From assembly GCF_900103985.1 (NCBI RefSeq), contig NZ_FNIE01000002.1:654005-718004 (forward strand): 64,000 bases of DNA, read 5' to 3'. The position numbers and the translations under genes are program-made. Position 1 is the stretch's first letter, and the number at the start of each line of letters is the position of its first letter. Source of the stretch: Actinacidiphila guanduensis. GTDB taxonomy: Bacteria > Actinomycetota > Actinomycetes > Streptomycetales > Streptomycetaceae. A model generated the notes under the pieces. That model was given only the letters and a program-made list of their open reading frames with translations. It was not told the origin of the DNA and made no database searches. Positions 17,759 through 26,615 of this stretch are shown here, piece after piece.

Positions 17759-18976
17759 ATGGACCCCGCCGCATCGGGCGCCCGCTGGCCCGCCGCCGAG
17801 ACGGTCGCCCCCCGCAGCACCGCCGAGACCGCCGACCTGCTGCGCGGCACCACCGGCACCGTCGTCCCGGTCGGCGCCGGCACCAAGACCGGCTGGGCCG
17901 CCCCGCCCGAGCGCTGCGACCTGCTGCTGCGCACCACCGCGCTGGACCGGATCACCGAGTACGCGCCCGGCGACCTGGTCGTCGTCGCCGAGGCCGGGGT
18001 GCCGCTGGCCGCCCTGCAGAAGCAGCTCGCCGAGCACAGCCAGATGCTCGCCCTCGACCCGCCCGAGGAGGGCGCCACCCTCGGCGGCATCGTGGCCGCC
18101 AACGCCTCCGGGCCCCGCCGGCTGCGCTACGGCACCGTGCGCGACCTGCTCATCGGCGTCACCGCGGTGCTCGCCGACGGCACAGTGGCCCGCTCCGGCG
18201 GCAAAGTGGTCAAGAACGTCGCCGGATACGACCTCGGCAAACTGCACACCGGCGCGCACGGCGCCCTCGGCGTCGTGGTCTCCACGACCTGGCGGCTCCA
18301 CCCGCGCCCACCCGCGACCGCGACCGTCACCGCCCCCGTCCACGGCAGCGCCCACGCCGCGGACCTCGCCTTCCGCGTCGCCCGCTCCACCCTCACCCCC
18401 ACCGCCCTCGAACTGAACTGGCGGCGCGGCCCGTTCGACGTCACCGGCGAACTCCTCGCCCTCTTCGAGAGCAGCCCGGCCTCGGTGGCGGGCCAAGCGG
18501 CCGCCTGCGCAGGACTGCTGGCGGGGGAGGAGAGCAAGGCGGCTGTGTACGAGGGGGATTCGGCGCCCTCGGCACACGGCACCTCCCACGACCCGGACCG
18601 TGTCGCCATCGGCGCCGCGCTGCCCGCCTGGTTCGGCCAACGCCCCACCGGGCCAATGGTGTTGCGGCTCGCCTACGCGCCCGCCGCGCTGCCGCACGTG
18701 CTGGACGCGCTGCCGCCCGGGGCGCACGGCACCGCGTCGGCCGCCGTGGGCGTCGGGTACGCCGCGGTGCCGCCCGAGACCGACCTGGCCGCGCTGCGGG
18801 CCGCGCTCGCACCCCACGACGGGTCGGCCGTCGTGCTCGCCGCACACCCCGACCTGCGCGCGGGCCTGGACCACTGGGGCCCGCCCGGCGACGCGTTCGG
18901 CCTGATGACGCGGGTCAAGGACCGCTTCGACCCCGCGCGGCGGCTGTCGCCGGGACGGCTCCTGGGAGGACTGTGA
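17759..18976 (+). CDS. glcE: Glycolate oxidase FAD-binding subunit GlcE
   Basis: 405 aa. It is shorter than GlcD and shares only the FAD-binding half: VVPVGAGTKTGW, LGGIVAANASGPRRLRYG and VKNVAGYDLGKLHTGAHG are the conserved GlcE blocks. It acts as an accessory flavoprotein in the GlcDEF complex. The start is one base after the glcD stop, and its own stop overlaps the glcF start, so the three subunits are tightly coupled. Confidence 0.87.
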   Translation: MDPAASGARWPAAETVAPRSTAETADLLRGTTGTVVPVGAGTKTGWAAPPERCDLLLRTTALDRITEYAPGDLVVVAEAGVPLAALQKQLAEHSQMLALDPPEEGATLGGIVAANASGPRRLRYGTVRDLLIGVTAVLADGTVARSGGKVVKNVAGYDLGKLHTGAHGALGVVVSTTWRLHPRPPATATVTAPVHGSAHAADLAFRVARSTLTPTALELNWRRGPFDVTGELLALFESSPASVAGQAAACAGLLAGEESKAAVYEGDSAPSAHGTSHDPDRVAIGAALPAWFGQRPTGPMVLRLAYAPAALPHVLDALPPGAHGTASAAVGVGYAAVPPETDLAALRAALAPHDGSAVVLAAHPDLRAGLDHWGPPGDAFGLMTRVKDRFDPARRLSPGRLLGGL

Positions 18977-20466
18977 TGCACCCGAACCCGTCGCAGGACC
19001 CGTCCCCCGCAGGAGGCGGCAGCCCATCAGGCCCCCCGGCCCCCGCTCCCGCCCTCCCCCTCGGGCCCGTCGTCGCCGCCAGCGCCGCGTCCGCCACCGT
19101 GGGGCTCGGAATGCCCGGCTTCGGGCTGCCGCAGGGCTTCGACGCGGTACAGCCGCCCGACGCCGCACTCGCGGCGGACTGCGTGCACTGCGGGTTCTGC
19201 CTGCCGAGCTGCCCGACCTATGTGCTGTGGGGCGAGGAGATGGACAGCCCCCGCGGGCGGATCGACCTGATCAAGGGCGGGCTGGCAGGCGAGGGACTGG
19301 ACGCGACCGCCGTACGCCACCTGGACCAGTGCCTGGGGTGCATGGCGTGCGTGACCGCGTGCCCCTCGGGCGTGCAGTACGACAAGCTGATCGAGGCCAC
19401 GCGCGCCCAGGTCGAACGCCGCGCCACCCGCCCCTGGCGCGAGCGCCTGCTGCGCACCCTTGTGTACAGCCTGTTCCCGCACCCGCGGCGGCTGCGCGCC
19501 CTGCGCGTCCCCTTGCGCGCCTGCCAGCGCAGCGGCCTGCGCACCCTCGCCGCCCGCGCGGGCCTGCTGCGGCTGCTGCCCGCCCGGCTGCGGGCGATGG
19601 AGGCGCTCGCCCCGCGACTCGGCCCCGCGCCCGCCCTGCCCCGGCGCGTGCCCGCGATGGGCACCCGGCGGCTGACCGTGGGGCTCCTCACCGGCTGCGT
19701 GCAGGGCACCTTCTTCCCCGACGTGAACGCCGCGACCACGCGGGTGCTCGCCGCCGAGGGCTGCGAGGTGATCGTGCCGCGCGGGCAGGGCTGCTGCGGG
19801 GCGCTGTCCGCGCACGCCGGGCGGTCCCGGGAGGCGGTGCGCTTCGCCAAGGCGGTGATCGGGGCCTTCGAGACGGCCGGGGTCGACGCGATCGTGGTCA
19901 ACGCCGCCGGCTGCGGCTCCCAACTCAAGGAGTACGGCCACCTGCTGCGCGACGAAGGGGCCGACTGGCCGCGGCGGGCCGCCGAGTTGGCGGCGAAGGT
20001 CCGTGACATCGCCGAACTGCTCGACGAGATCGGCCCGGTGGCACCCAGGCATCCACTGGAGGTGACCGTCGCCTACCAGGACGCCTGCCACCTCGCCCAC
20101 GCGCAAGGGGTGCGCGACCAGCCCCGGCGGCTGCTGCGCTCGGTGCCCGGCGTGCAGCTGCGCGAACTGCCCGAGGCGGAGATCTGCTGCGGCAGCGCGG
20201 GCACCTACAACCTGCTGCACCCCGAGCCCGCCCGCGAGTTGGGCGAGCGCAAGGCGCGCGCGGTGCTCGCCACCGGCGCCGGCCTGATGGTCACCGCCAA
20301 CCCCGGCTGCTGGATGCAGGTCGCCACCACGCTCGCCGGGATGGGCGCGCGGATGCCGGTCGCGCACACCGTCCAGGTGCTCGACGCGGCCATCCGCGGC
20401 GTCCCCGTCGAACGGCTGCTCGCCGACGCCCTCGACGGCCCCGGCACCCCGCTGCCCGCTCCCTGA
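18976..20466 (+). CDS. glcF: Glycolate oxidase iron-sulfur subunit GlcF
   Basis: 496 aa. After a Pro/Ala-rich N-terminus of about 50 residues come two 4Fe-4S motifs, CVHCGFCLPSCP and CLGCMACVTACP. Two heterodisulfide-reductase-type CCG domains follow, marked by GQGCCGAL and EICCGSAG. It passes electrons from the flavoproteins to the membrane quinone pool. ATG 18976 overlaps the glcE stop (TGATG) and sits 6 nt after GGAGG; GTG 18973 is a less likely alternative. Confidence 0.87.
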   Translation: MHPNPSQDPSPAGGGSPSGPPAPAPALPLGPVVAASAASATVGLGMPGFGLPQGFDAVQPPDAALAADCVHCGFCLPSCPTYVLWGEEMDSPRGRIDLIKGGLAGEGLDATAVRHLDQCLGCMACVTACPSGVQYDKLIEATRAQVERRATRPWRERLLRTLVYSLFPHPRRLRALRVPLRACQRSGLRTLAARAGLLRLLPARLRAMEALAPRLGPAPALPRRVPAMGTRRLTVGLLTGCVQGTFFPDVNAATTRVLAAEGCEVIVPRGQGCCGALSAHAGRSREAVRFAKAVIGAFETAGVDAIVVNAAGCGSQLKEYGHLLRDEGADWPRRAAELAAKVRDIAELLDEIGPVAPRHPLEVTVAYQDACHLAHAQGVRDQPRRLLRSVPGVQLRELPEAEICCGSAGTYNLLHPEPARELGERKARAVLATGAGLMVTANPGCWMQVATTLAGMGARMPVAHTVQVLDAAIRGVPVERLLADALDGPGTPLPAP

Positions 20467-20538
20467 CCGAGCCGCCCGGCACCGCCGGCTCACGTACGGG
20501 CCACGCACGGACACCGGGCGAGAAGCCGAGTACGGGCA

Positions 20539-20601
20539 CGTACGCACCTGGGCACGGCTCGTACGCACCCGGGCTTCGCCCGTACGCACCCGAAGCACCG
20601 C
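20539..20601. repeat. 21-bp tandem repeat, three copies
   Basis: Copies begin at 20539, 20560 and 20581, each starting CGTACGCACC. They lie within the 298-nt gap between glcF and the permease gene. Otherwise I see no gene there, and no terminator, so the permease is probably read with glcDEF. Confidence 0.75.
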
Positions 20602-20764
20602 CCCCGCCCACGTCGACCCCGCGGAACCCCGCTGCCGCAGGGCCTGGCCCCCGTATCCGGAGCCCCCGCACCAGGAAATCCCCGCACCCGGAACCCCCTT
20701 CACCCAGCGCCCGCGCATCCCCCCACTTCACGGCACCGCTCGCACCCGAACGAAGAGGTCCCCC

Positions 20765-22639
20765 ATGTCCCTCGCCGTGCACTCCGCCCTCGCCCCGGCC
20801 GCCCCGCCCGGCCACCCGGGCCTGCCCGGTCTCGTCCACCTCGCCTCCTACCAGCAGGACTACCGCCCGGTCGGCGACTCGCTCGGCTGGTCCTCACTGA
20901 TCGCCGTACTGCCGCTGCTCGTGCTCTTCGTCCTGCTCGGCGTGCTGCGGATGAGAGCCTGGCTCGCCTCGCTGATCGGGCTCGCCGTCGCGCTCCTGCT
21001 CGCCATCACCGTCTACTCGATGCCGGCCGGCGACGCCTTCGACAGCGGCCTGCTCGGCGCCGCGTTCGGCTTCTTCCCGATCATGTGGATCGTCATCAAC
21101 GCGATCTGGGTCCACAACCTCACCGTGCAGACCGGCCACTTCGACGTGCTGCGCCGCTCGTTCGCCTCCGTCAGCGACGACCAGCGGGTGCAGGCGGTCA
21201 TCATCGCCTTCTGCTTCGGCGCGCTCATGGAGGCCCTCGCCGGATTCGGCACGCCGGTCGCCATGTGCTCGGTGATGCTGATAGCGCTGGGCTTCCGGCC
21301 GCTCAAGGCCGCGACGGTGGCGCTGGTCGCCAACACGGCGCCCGTCGCCTTCGGTGCCATCGCCGTGCCGATCACCACGCTCGCCGGCGTCACCGGGATG
21401 CCCGTGGACGACCTGGGCTCCATGGTCGGCCGGCAGACCCCGGTGCTGGCCCTCTTCGTGCCGCTGGCGCTGGTCTTCATCGTCGACGGCCGGCGCGGGC
21501 TGCGGCAGACCTGGCAGCCGGCGGTGCTGTGCGGGGTGGTCTTCGCCGTCTTCCAGTACCTGGCCTCGAACTTCTGGTCGGTGCAGCTTGCCGACATCAT
21601 CGCCGCGCTCGCCTCCGCGCTCGCCCTGCTCGCCCTGACCCGCGTGTGGCACGCGGCCGAGCCCTACCAGGAGAGCGACACCGACGAGGAGCCGGGCGGC
21701 ACGGGCGCCAACCCGCCCGCGGGAGACGGCGGTACGGTCCCGGTGGGCGGAACGGGCGGCGGGCCCGCGGCAGGCGGTGGGCACACCGACGCCATGGTGC
21801 TCACCCGGGTGGAATCCGGACCCGAACCCGCGCCCGCCGACTCGCGGTTGGACGTCTTCCGCGCGTACGCGCCCTACCTGGCCATCATCGTGGTGTTCGT
21901 GCTCGCCACCCGCGTCCCGGCGATCACCGGCAAGCCGCCGGCCAAGCCCGGCGCCTCCGGCACCGGCATCGAGTCCGTGACCCGGATCGTCAACTGGCCC
22001 GGTCTGCACATCACCAACGCCGACGGCAACGCCGTGGCCACCACCTTCAAGCTCAACTACCTCTCGGCGGCGGGCAGTCTGCTGCTCATCTCCGGACTGC
22101 TCAGCATGGCGCTGCTCGGCGTCGGCGCCCGCCGGGCGCTGGCCGCCTACGGACGCACCCTGGACCAGCTGAAGTTCGCCGTGCTCACCGTGATGCTCGT
22201 GCTCGCGCTCGGCTACATCATGAACGAGTCCGGCGAGACCACCACCCTGGGCCTGTGGGCGGCCGGCGCGGGCGGCGCCTTCGCCCTGCTCTCCCCGCTG
22301 CTCGGCTGGCTCGGCACCGCCGTCACCGGCTCCGACACCTCCTCCAACTCCCTCTTCGGCACCCTCCAGGTCACCGCCGCCCACCAGGCGGGTCTGTCCC
22401 CGCTGCTGATGGCCGCGGCCAACTCCTCCGGTGGCGTGCTCGGCAAGATGATCTCCCCGCAGAACCTGGCCATCGCGGCGGCGGCCGTCGGCTACCAGGG
22501 CCGCGAAGGGGTCATCTTCCGCCGGGTGTTCCTGTGGAGCGTGGTCTTCGTCGCTTTCATGTGCCTGCTGGTGTACCTGCAGAGCACGCAGGTGCTGGAC
22601 TGGATGGTGGTGGGCACCCCGAAGCCGGCGGCGCCGTAG
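20765..22639 (+). CDS. lctP: L-lactate/glycolate permease (LctP family)
   Basis: 624 aa with about 13 hydrophobic segments. Family-typical stretches are ALMEALAGFGTPVAMCSVML (loop between helices), ANTAPVAFGAIAVPITTLAG and, near the C-terminus, LFGTLQVTAA followed by ANSSGGVLGKMISPQNLAIA. LctP carriers import lactate or glycolate with protons, so the gene supplies substrate for the GlcDEF oxidase just upstream. A large Gly-rich hydrophilic loop (about residues 300-350) is specific to this protein. The N-terminal 40 residues are unusually long and Pro/Ala-rich. GAAGAGG precedes the ATG. Confidence 0.88.
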   Translation: MSLAVHSALAPAAPPGHPGLPGLVHLASYQQDYRPVGDSLGWSSLIAVLPLLVLFVLLGVLRMRAWLASLIGLAVALLLAITVYSMPAGDAFDSGLLGAAFGFFPIMWIVINAIWVHNLTVQTGHFDVLRRSFASVSDDQRVQAVIIAFCFGALMEALAGFGTPVAMCSVMLIALGFRPLKAATVALVANTAPVAFGAIAVPITTLAGVTGMPVDDLGSMVGRQTPVLALFVPLALVFIVDGRRGLRQTWQPAVLCGVVFAVFQYLASNFWSVQLADIIAALASALALLALTRVWHAAEPYQESDTDEEPGGTGANPPAGDGGTVPVGGTGGGPAAGGGHTDAMVLTRVESGPEPAPADSRLDVFRAYAPYLAIIVVFVLATRVPAITGKPPAKPGASGTGIESVTRIVNWPGLHITNADGNAVATTFKLNYLSAAGSLLLISGLLSMALLGVGARRALAAYGRTLDQLKFAVLTVMLVLALGYIMNESGETTTLGLWAAGAGGAFALLSPLLGWLGTAVTGSDTSSNSLFGTLQVTAAHQAGLSPLLMAAANSSGGVLGKMISPQNLAIAAAAVGYQGREGVIFRRVFLWSVVFVAFMCLLVYLQSTQVLDWMVVGTPKPAAP

Positions 22640-22862
22640 GCCACTTGGGCCGCAGGATGAGTACGGGCGGGGCCGCGTCGTACGGTGGCGGCCGCGTCCG
22701 TACGGCGCTGTTCCCGTCCGTACCCCCGCGTGCGACCGTCCGTACCCGCGCTGACCGTGCACCGACAGCCGGCGCGTACACCCCGCTGACGCTGGGTCAA
22801 CCACCCGTCCGGCAGGCGGAATTACGATGGCGCGCAAAGGAGCCCCTGGCATAGTCCCAGGC

Positions 22863-23459
22863 ATGCTGACCGACACCCTGTGGACACTCGTCGAGGACTG
22901 CAGGCGGCAGGGGCTCGGTGGCTGCGCCCGGGACGCGTGGCTGCTCGACACCCTCTCCCGGCAGCCCCCGGACGGGATCGTCCGCTTCCAGGCGTGCCTG
23001 GACCACCTGCTCGGCGAGTCGCTCAGCTGGAACCTGTGGGCGGCGGCCGACCGCATCCTGGGCACCTGGTGCTCCGACCAGAGCTTCTGCTTCTTCCAGT
23101 GCTGGCTGCTGGGCCTGGGCCGGCCGGTCTTCGAGGCCGCCGTCGCCGACCCGGACGTCCTCGCCCTCGCCCCCGAGGTGCGCCGGCTCGCCCGGCTGCC
23201 GCGCCCCGACTGGCCGCCCGCCGACCGCCCCGGCTGGGAGCTGCTCACCGCGCTGCCGGCCCGGGCGTACGAGGCGGCGGCCGGGGGCTTCGAGGACGGC
23301 GGCGACGCCTTCTACCGCGCGGCCCGCCGCGTGCTGGATGAGGAGGGCCTGCGGCCCGCCCCGCTGCTGCCGCGGGGCCACCGCTGGAGCGCGCGCGACG
23401 AGGCCGAGGCGGCGCGGCGGCTGCCGCGGCTCGCGGCGATGTTCCCGCTGGAGCGGTGA
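22863..23459 (+). CDS. DUF4240 domain protein
   Basis: 198 aa. The N-terminus MLTDTLWTLVEDCR and the SWNLWAAADRILG and SDQSFCFFQCWLLGLGRPVFE blocks match DUF4240, a small cytoplasmic family of unknown function common in actinomycetes. The start is uncertain: ATG 22863 has only a weak ribosome site, while ATG 22827 lies upstream of an internal AAAGGAG. No operon partner is evident. The 222-nt upstream region is rich in CGTACGG and CCGTAC motifs. Confidence 0.65.
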   Translation: MLTDTLWTLVEDCRRQGLGGCARDAWLLDTLSRQPPDGIVRFQACLDHLLGESLSWNLWAAADRILGTWCSDQSFCFFQCWLLGLGRPVFEAAVADPDVLALAPEVRRLARLPRPDWPPADRPGWELLTALPARAYEAAAGGFEDGGDAFYRAARRVLDEEGLRPAPLLPRGHRWSARDEAEAARRLPRLAAMFPLER

Positions 23460-23591
23460 AGGGGCCGCGGGTCGCGGCGGGTACGGGGCGGCTCGTGGGC
23501 CGCGACGGTGAGGGGGCCGCGCACCGGCACACAGCCGTACAACCGGCCCGCCGCCTTGCCGGCACAGCCGTCAACCGGCTCACACAGCCCG

Positions 23592-23687
23592 GCCCACAGC
23601 CGTTCAGCCAGCACAGGGCCCCGGCCCACAGCCGTCCAGCCAGCGCAGGGCCCCTGCCCGCAGCCGTTCCGGCCGGCGCACGGCCCC
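23592..23687. repeat. 32-bp tandem repeat, three copies
   Basis: Copies start at 23592, 23624 and 23656 with exact 32-bp spacing. The unit begins GCCCACAGCCGTTCAGCC and ends in CAGGGCCCC. They sit between two convergent genes and contain no obvious terminator. Confidence 0.75.
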
Positions 23688-23700
23688 TCCGTGACCCGTC

Positions 23701-24351
23701 TCAGCCGCCGTTGACCAGGCGGATGTAGCGCACCCAGTCCCAGTTCGGGCCCGGGTCCGTGTGGTCGGTGCCGGGCACCTCGACGTGGCCGATGATGTGC
23801 TCGCGGTCCTTCGGGATGCCGTACTTGGTGCAGATCTCGGCGGTCAGGGCCGCGGACGCGTGGTACATCGCCGTGGTGAACCACGAGGGGTCGTCCACGT
23901 ACCCCTCGTGTTCGATGCCGATGCTGCGGGTGTTGTAGTCCCAGTTGCCCGCGTGCCAGGCGACGTCGTGCTCGCGCACGCACTGGTCGATGGCGCCGTC
24001 GGCGGAGCGGACCACGTAGTGCGCGCAGGCCGCGTGGGCGGGGTCCTGGAAGAGGGAGATGGTGTCGGCGAAGGTCTCCTGGGTGACGTGGATCACCACG
24101 AGGTTGATCGGGTAGGTCGAAGGGCGGTTGGCGGCGGTGTAGTTGGCGGTGCTGGCCGGGGCCCAGGTGGCGCCGGGGTAGTCCACGGTGGCGGCCGAGG
24201 CGGTGCCCGCGGTCCACAGGTCGCCGGCGAGGGCGGCGCCGGCCGCGGCGCCGAGGGCGAGGCCGCCGCGCAGCAGCGATCTGCGGGCGGGGCCGGACGG
24301 GGAGGCGGTGCGGGGGAGTTCGGGACCGGACGAGCTGCTGGGGCGTTCCAT
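23701..24351 (-). CDS. Tat-exported N-acetylmuramoyl-L-alanine amidase (Amidase_2)
   Basis: 216 aa. A twin-arginine signal (ARRSLLRGGLALG near residues 23-35, cleavage after TASA) precedes a zinc amidase domain. Zinc ligands are suggested by VVIHVTQ and by HTDPGPNWDW, and EGYVDD and IIGHVEVPG are typical of the PGRP/Amidase_2 fold. It should cut the lactyl-alanine amide of peptidoglycan outside the membrane. I chose ATG 24351 because GGGAGC lies upstream and the Tat motif is correctly placed; longer in-frame starts at 24393 or 24582 lack a ribosome site. Confidence 0.85.
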   Translation of the reverse strand: MERPSSSSGPELPRTASPSGPARRSLLRGGLALGAAAGAALAGDLWTAGTASAATVDYPGATWAPASTANYTAANRPSTYPINLVVIHVTQETFADTISLFQDPAHAACAHYVVRSADGAIDQCVREHDVAWHAGNWDYNTRSIGIEHEGYVDDPSWFTTAMYHASAALTAEICTKYGIPKDREHIIGHVEVPGTDHTDPGPNWDWVRYIRLVNGG

Positions 24352-24746
24352 GACGAGGGGCTCCCTGGGGCGTCGCGGTGGCGTCGAGTTCATGACAACA
24401 ACGATCGTGCGGTCCGGGATGGGGGCGTGCCAAGCGGTTCGCGCACCGGCACAGGTCCATACCGGTGGCGGTTGAAGGCCGAGAGGGTGTCGGACGGGGT
24501 CCGGGCGGCCGCATTCCGGGATCGCCCGCTCACCCAACGTAGCAACAGCGACCCGTTCCGATAACGACTGATGCACGCTCACATCACCGCCCGGCCACGT
24601 CGGATGACGGTCTTGCCCGCTCTGGGCACGTCATGTGCGATTTGTTCCGGCGGCCAACTCTCGGATTCGGCTTGGAAAACGCCCCCGGCTCTATTAACGT
24701 TCGATAACGCAGCGCGGTCGTCACCGCCGCCGCCAGGACGGCGGAC
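24352..24746. other. Divergent regulatory region, amidase / M23 peptidase
   Basis: Nearly 400 nt without a gene. The part from 24640 to 24710 is AT-richer than its surroundings and holds TATTAA and GATAAC hexamers that could serve the riboswitch transcript, but no -35 with normal spacing was found. Confidence 0.35.
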
Positions 24747-24874
24747 CGCGCGCTTGCCGAATCCCGTCCGCGGGAACCGGGGACCCGAGAACATGGGGTG
24801 AATCGGGCAGTAGCCAGGCCCGTAGGAGACCTTCTTCCTCCGAACCCGTCAGCTAACCCGGTAGGCGAGAGGGA
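24747..24874 (+). ncRNA. c-di-AMP riboswitch (ydaO-yuaA type)
   Basis: The 3' half carries the hallmark ydaO sequence CCGAACCCGTCAGCTAACC at 24840-24858 followed by GTAGGCGA. The 5' half has the GGGACC-like block near 24778-24785, the GGGGTGAATC block near 24795, and a hairpin around GTAGGAGAC. In actinobacteria this class sits ahead of cell-wall hydrolases and lowers their expression when c-di-AMP is high. Here it ends about 20 nt before an M23 peptidase gene. Boundaries are approximate. Confidence 0.85.
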
Positions 24875-24894
24875 AGGAAAGGAGAGCGCCCGTC

Positions 24895-25893
24895 GTGGCG
24901 TCCGACCAGCTTGCCTACGCGCCCGCCCGCCCCGAGGGCGACACCGTCCAGGAGCGCGAGGACTTCCGCCTCCCCCAGCAGCGCATCCCCGCCCCGGCGT
25001 TCGCCGCGATGGCCGGGTCCGGCGCCGCGGGGCTGGCCCCCGCACCCGCCAAGCAGCCGCTGCCGCCGGCCCAGCCCGCGCCGATAGCCCTGCCCGACGC
25101 GGGCCCCGGCACCCGGCTGACCGGCGTGCCGACCTACGACCCCACGGCGCTCGCGCCCGCGGCCGCCCCCTCCCCGGCTCCGACTGCCGTGCCGGAGGCG
25201 CCCATTGCCGAGCCGGCCGAGCCCGTCACGGCCGCTGTGCCCACGCTGCCCGCGCCCGCCGACCCCGGTGCCGCGCTGTGCGCGCGCCTGCTCGGCGAGG
25301 TCGCCGCCCAGCGCGAGGCCGCCGCCCGTGCCGAGCGCGAGGCCGCGGAGAAGGCCGCCGCCGCGCAGGCCGCCCGCGAGGCCGCCGAGCGCCGGGTGCG
25401 CGAGCAGGCCGCCGCCGCCAAGGCCGCCGCCGAGGAGAAGGCGCGGGCCGAGGCCGAGGCCGCCGCCCGCGCGGAGGCCGAGCGGCTGGAGCGGCTGGCC
25501 GCCTCCTACATCAAGCCGGTCGTCTCCTGCACGCTGGGCGCGGGCTTCGGCGAGGCAGACCCGTGGTCCAACCTCCACACCGGCCAGGACTTCGCCGCGC
25601 CGACCGGCACCCCCGTGCACGCCGTCCACGGCGGCACCATCACCTCAGCGGGCTGGGCCGGCGCCTACGGCTACCGCGTCGTGCTCACCCTCGACGACGG
25701 CACTGAGCTCTGGTACTGCCACCTGTCCACGATGGTCGCCACCGAGGGCCGCGTCACCACCGGCGACACCGTCGGCCGCGTGGGCGCCACGGGCAACGTC
25801 CCGGCGCCCCACCTCCACCTGGAGGTCCGCCCCGCCGGCGCCGCCCCGATCGACCCCCTCCCCTGGCTCCGCGCCCACGACGTCACCGTCTGA
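24895..25893 (+). CDS. M23 family metallopeptidase with coiled-coil segment
   Basis: 332 aa. A Pro/Ala-rich N-terminal region (residues 1-120) is followed by an Ala/Glu/Arg-rich coiled coil (about 130-205) and a C-terminal LytM/M23 domain. Zinc ligands are visible in NLHTGQDFAAP (HxxxD) and in HLHLEVRP. No Sec or Tat signal is obvious, so the export route is unclear and the N-terminus may be annotated too short or be unusual. GTG 24895 has AAGGAG about 10 nt upstream. The riboswitch just upstream links its expression to c-di-AMP, as for other Streptomyces wall hydrolases. A strong terminator follows. Confidence 0.85.
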   Translation: MASDQLAYAPARPEGDTVQEREDFRLPQQRIPAPAFAAMAGSGAAGLAPAPAKQPLPPAQPAPIALPDAGPGTRLTGVPTYDPTALAPAAAPSPAPTAVPEAPIAEPAEPVTAAVPTLPAPADPGAALCARLLGEVAAQREAAARAEREAAEKAAAAQAAREAAERRVREQAAAAKAAAEEKARAEAEAAARAEAERLERLAASYIKPVVSCTLGAGFGEADPWSNLHTGQDFAAPTGTPVHAVHGGTITSAGWAGAYGYRVVLTLDDGTELWYCHLSTMVATEGRVTTGDTVGRVGATGNVPAPHLHLEVRPAGAAPIDPLPWLRAHDVTV

Positions 25894-25922
25894 CCCGAAG
25901 CCCCCCAGCACCACCCCCCGCC

Positions 25923-25970
25923 CCGGCGGCCCCGGCGCCCACCCCCCCTGCGCCGGGGCCGCCGGTCTTT
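25923..25970 (+). terminator. Rho-independent terminator after M23 gene
   Basis: Perfect 16-bp stem (CCGGCGGCCCCGGCGC at 25923-25938 with its complement at 25950-25965), 11-nt loop, then TCTTTC. Confidence 0.8.
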
Positions 25971-25992
25971 CGCTGCCCGGTCCGCGCGCGGG

Positions 25993-26556
25993 CTACTCGG
26001 ACGTGGGATACGGGCGCAGCTCCGTCGTCCGCAGCTTCCACGGCCCGACGCTGACGTCGTCGCCGAAGACGTAGTCGTGCCGGGCCCGGTAACGCGGCCC
26101 GTCGGGGTGAGGGCCCGGGTCCGTGAAGACGGAGAGCGTGCTGCGACGGGGGTCGACCAGGAGGTAGACCTCGATTCCCATGGCCGAGTAGTCGCCGGTC
26201 CTCGTTGCGCAGCCGTGGCCCGAGGGCGGGACGACGTCCACGACCAGGGTCACGTCGTCGGGGTGGAAGGGTCCCGTTGTGGGCTTGGTGGACAGGCCGT
26301 ACGGCATGACGATCACGTCGGGCCGCCGCAGCCTTCCCACGGATGCGTTCTCCACCGCGGCGCCCGCGGCGGCGATGAGCGAGGGGCCGAGGTGCTGGGC
26401 CAACTCCCGGCGGACGCGCAGAACGGCGCCTTCGTGCGGCCGCGACGGCCACGCCGTCAAGACGATGCCCTCGCCCGTGATCTCGTAGCCGCGGATGTCG
26501 TCGGGAGCAAGCCTGGCGAGCTCTTCGGCGACGGCGTGGAACCGCGCATAGGTCAT
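25993..26556 (-). CDS. Uma2 family protein (DUF820, restriction-endonuclease-like fold)
   Basis: 187 aa. RPDVIVMP (near residue 80) and TLVVDVVPPSG (near 99) are the family motifs, and YLLVDP is the late strand. In most Uma2 proteins the second motif is EV.SP; here the Glu is Asp and Ser-Pro is Pro-Pro, so nuclease activity is doubtful. The family is abundant and often redundant in Streptomyces, with unknown physiological role. ATG 26556 starts the typical N-terminus. Confidence 0.72.
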   Translation of the reverse strand: MTYARFHAVAEELARLAPDDIRGYEITGEGIVLTAWPSRPHEGAVLRVRRELAQHLGPSLIAAAGAAVENASVGRLRRPDVIVMPYGLSTKPTTGPFHPDDVTLVVDVVPPSGHGCATRTGDYSAMGIEVYLLVDPRRSTLSVFTDPGPHPDGPRYRARHDYVFGDDVSVGPWKLRTTELRPYPTSE

Positions 26557-26615
26557 GCACCCATCGTCCGCCTGGAACCGCTCGCCCTGGCACGCACGTC
26601 GGCCCGGCGGCGTTT

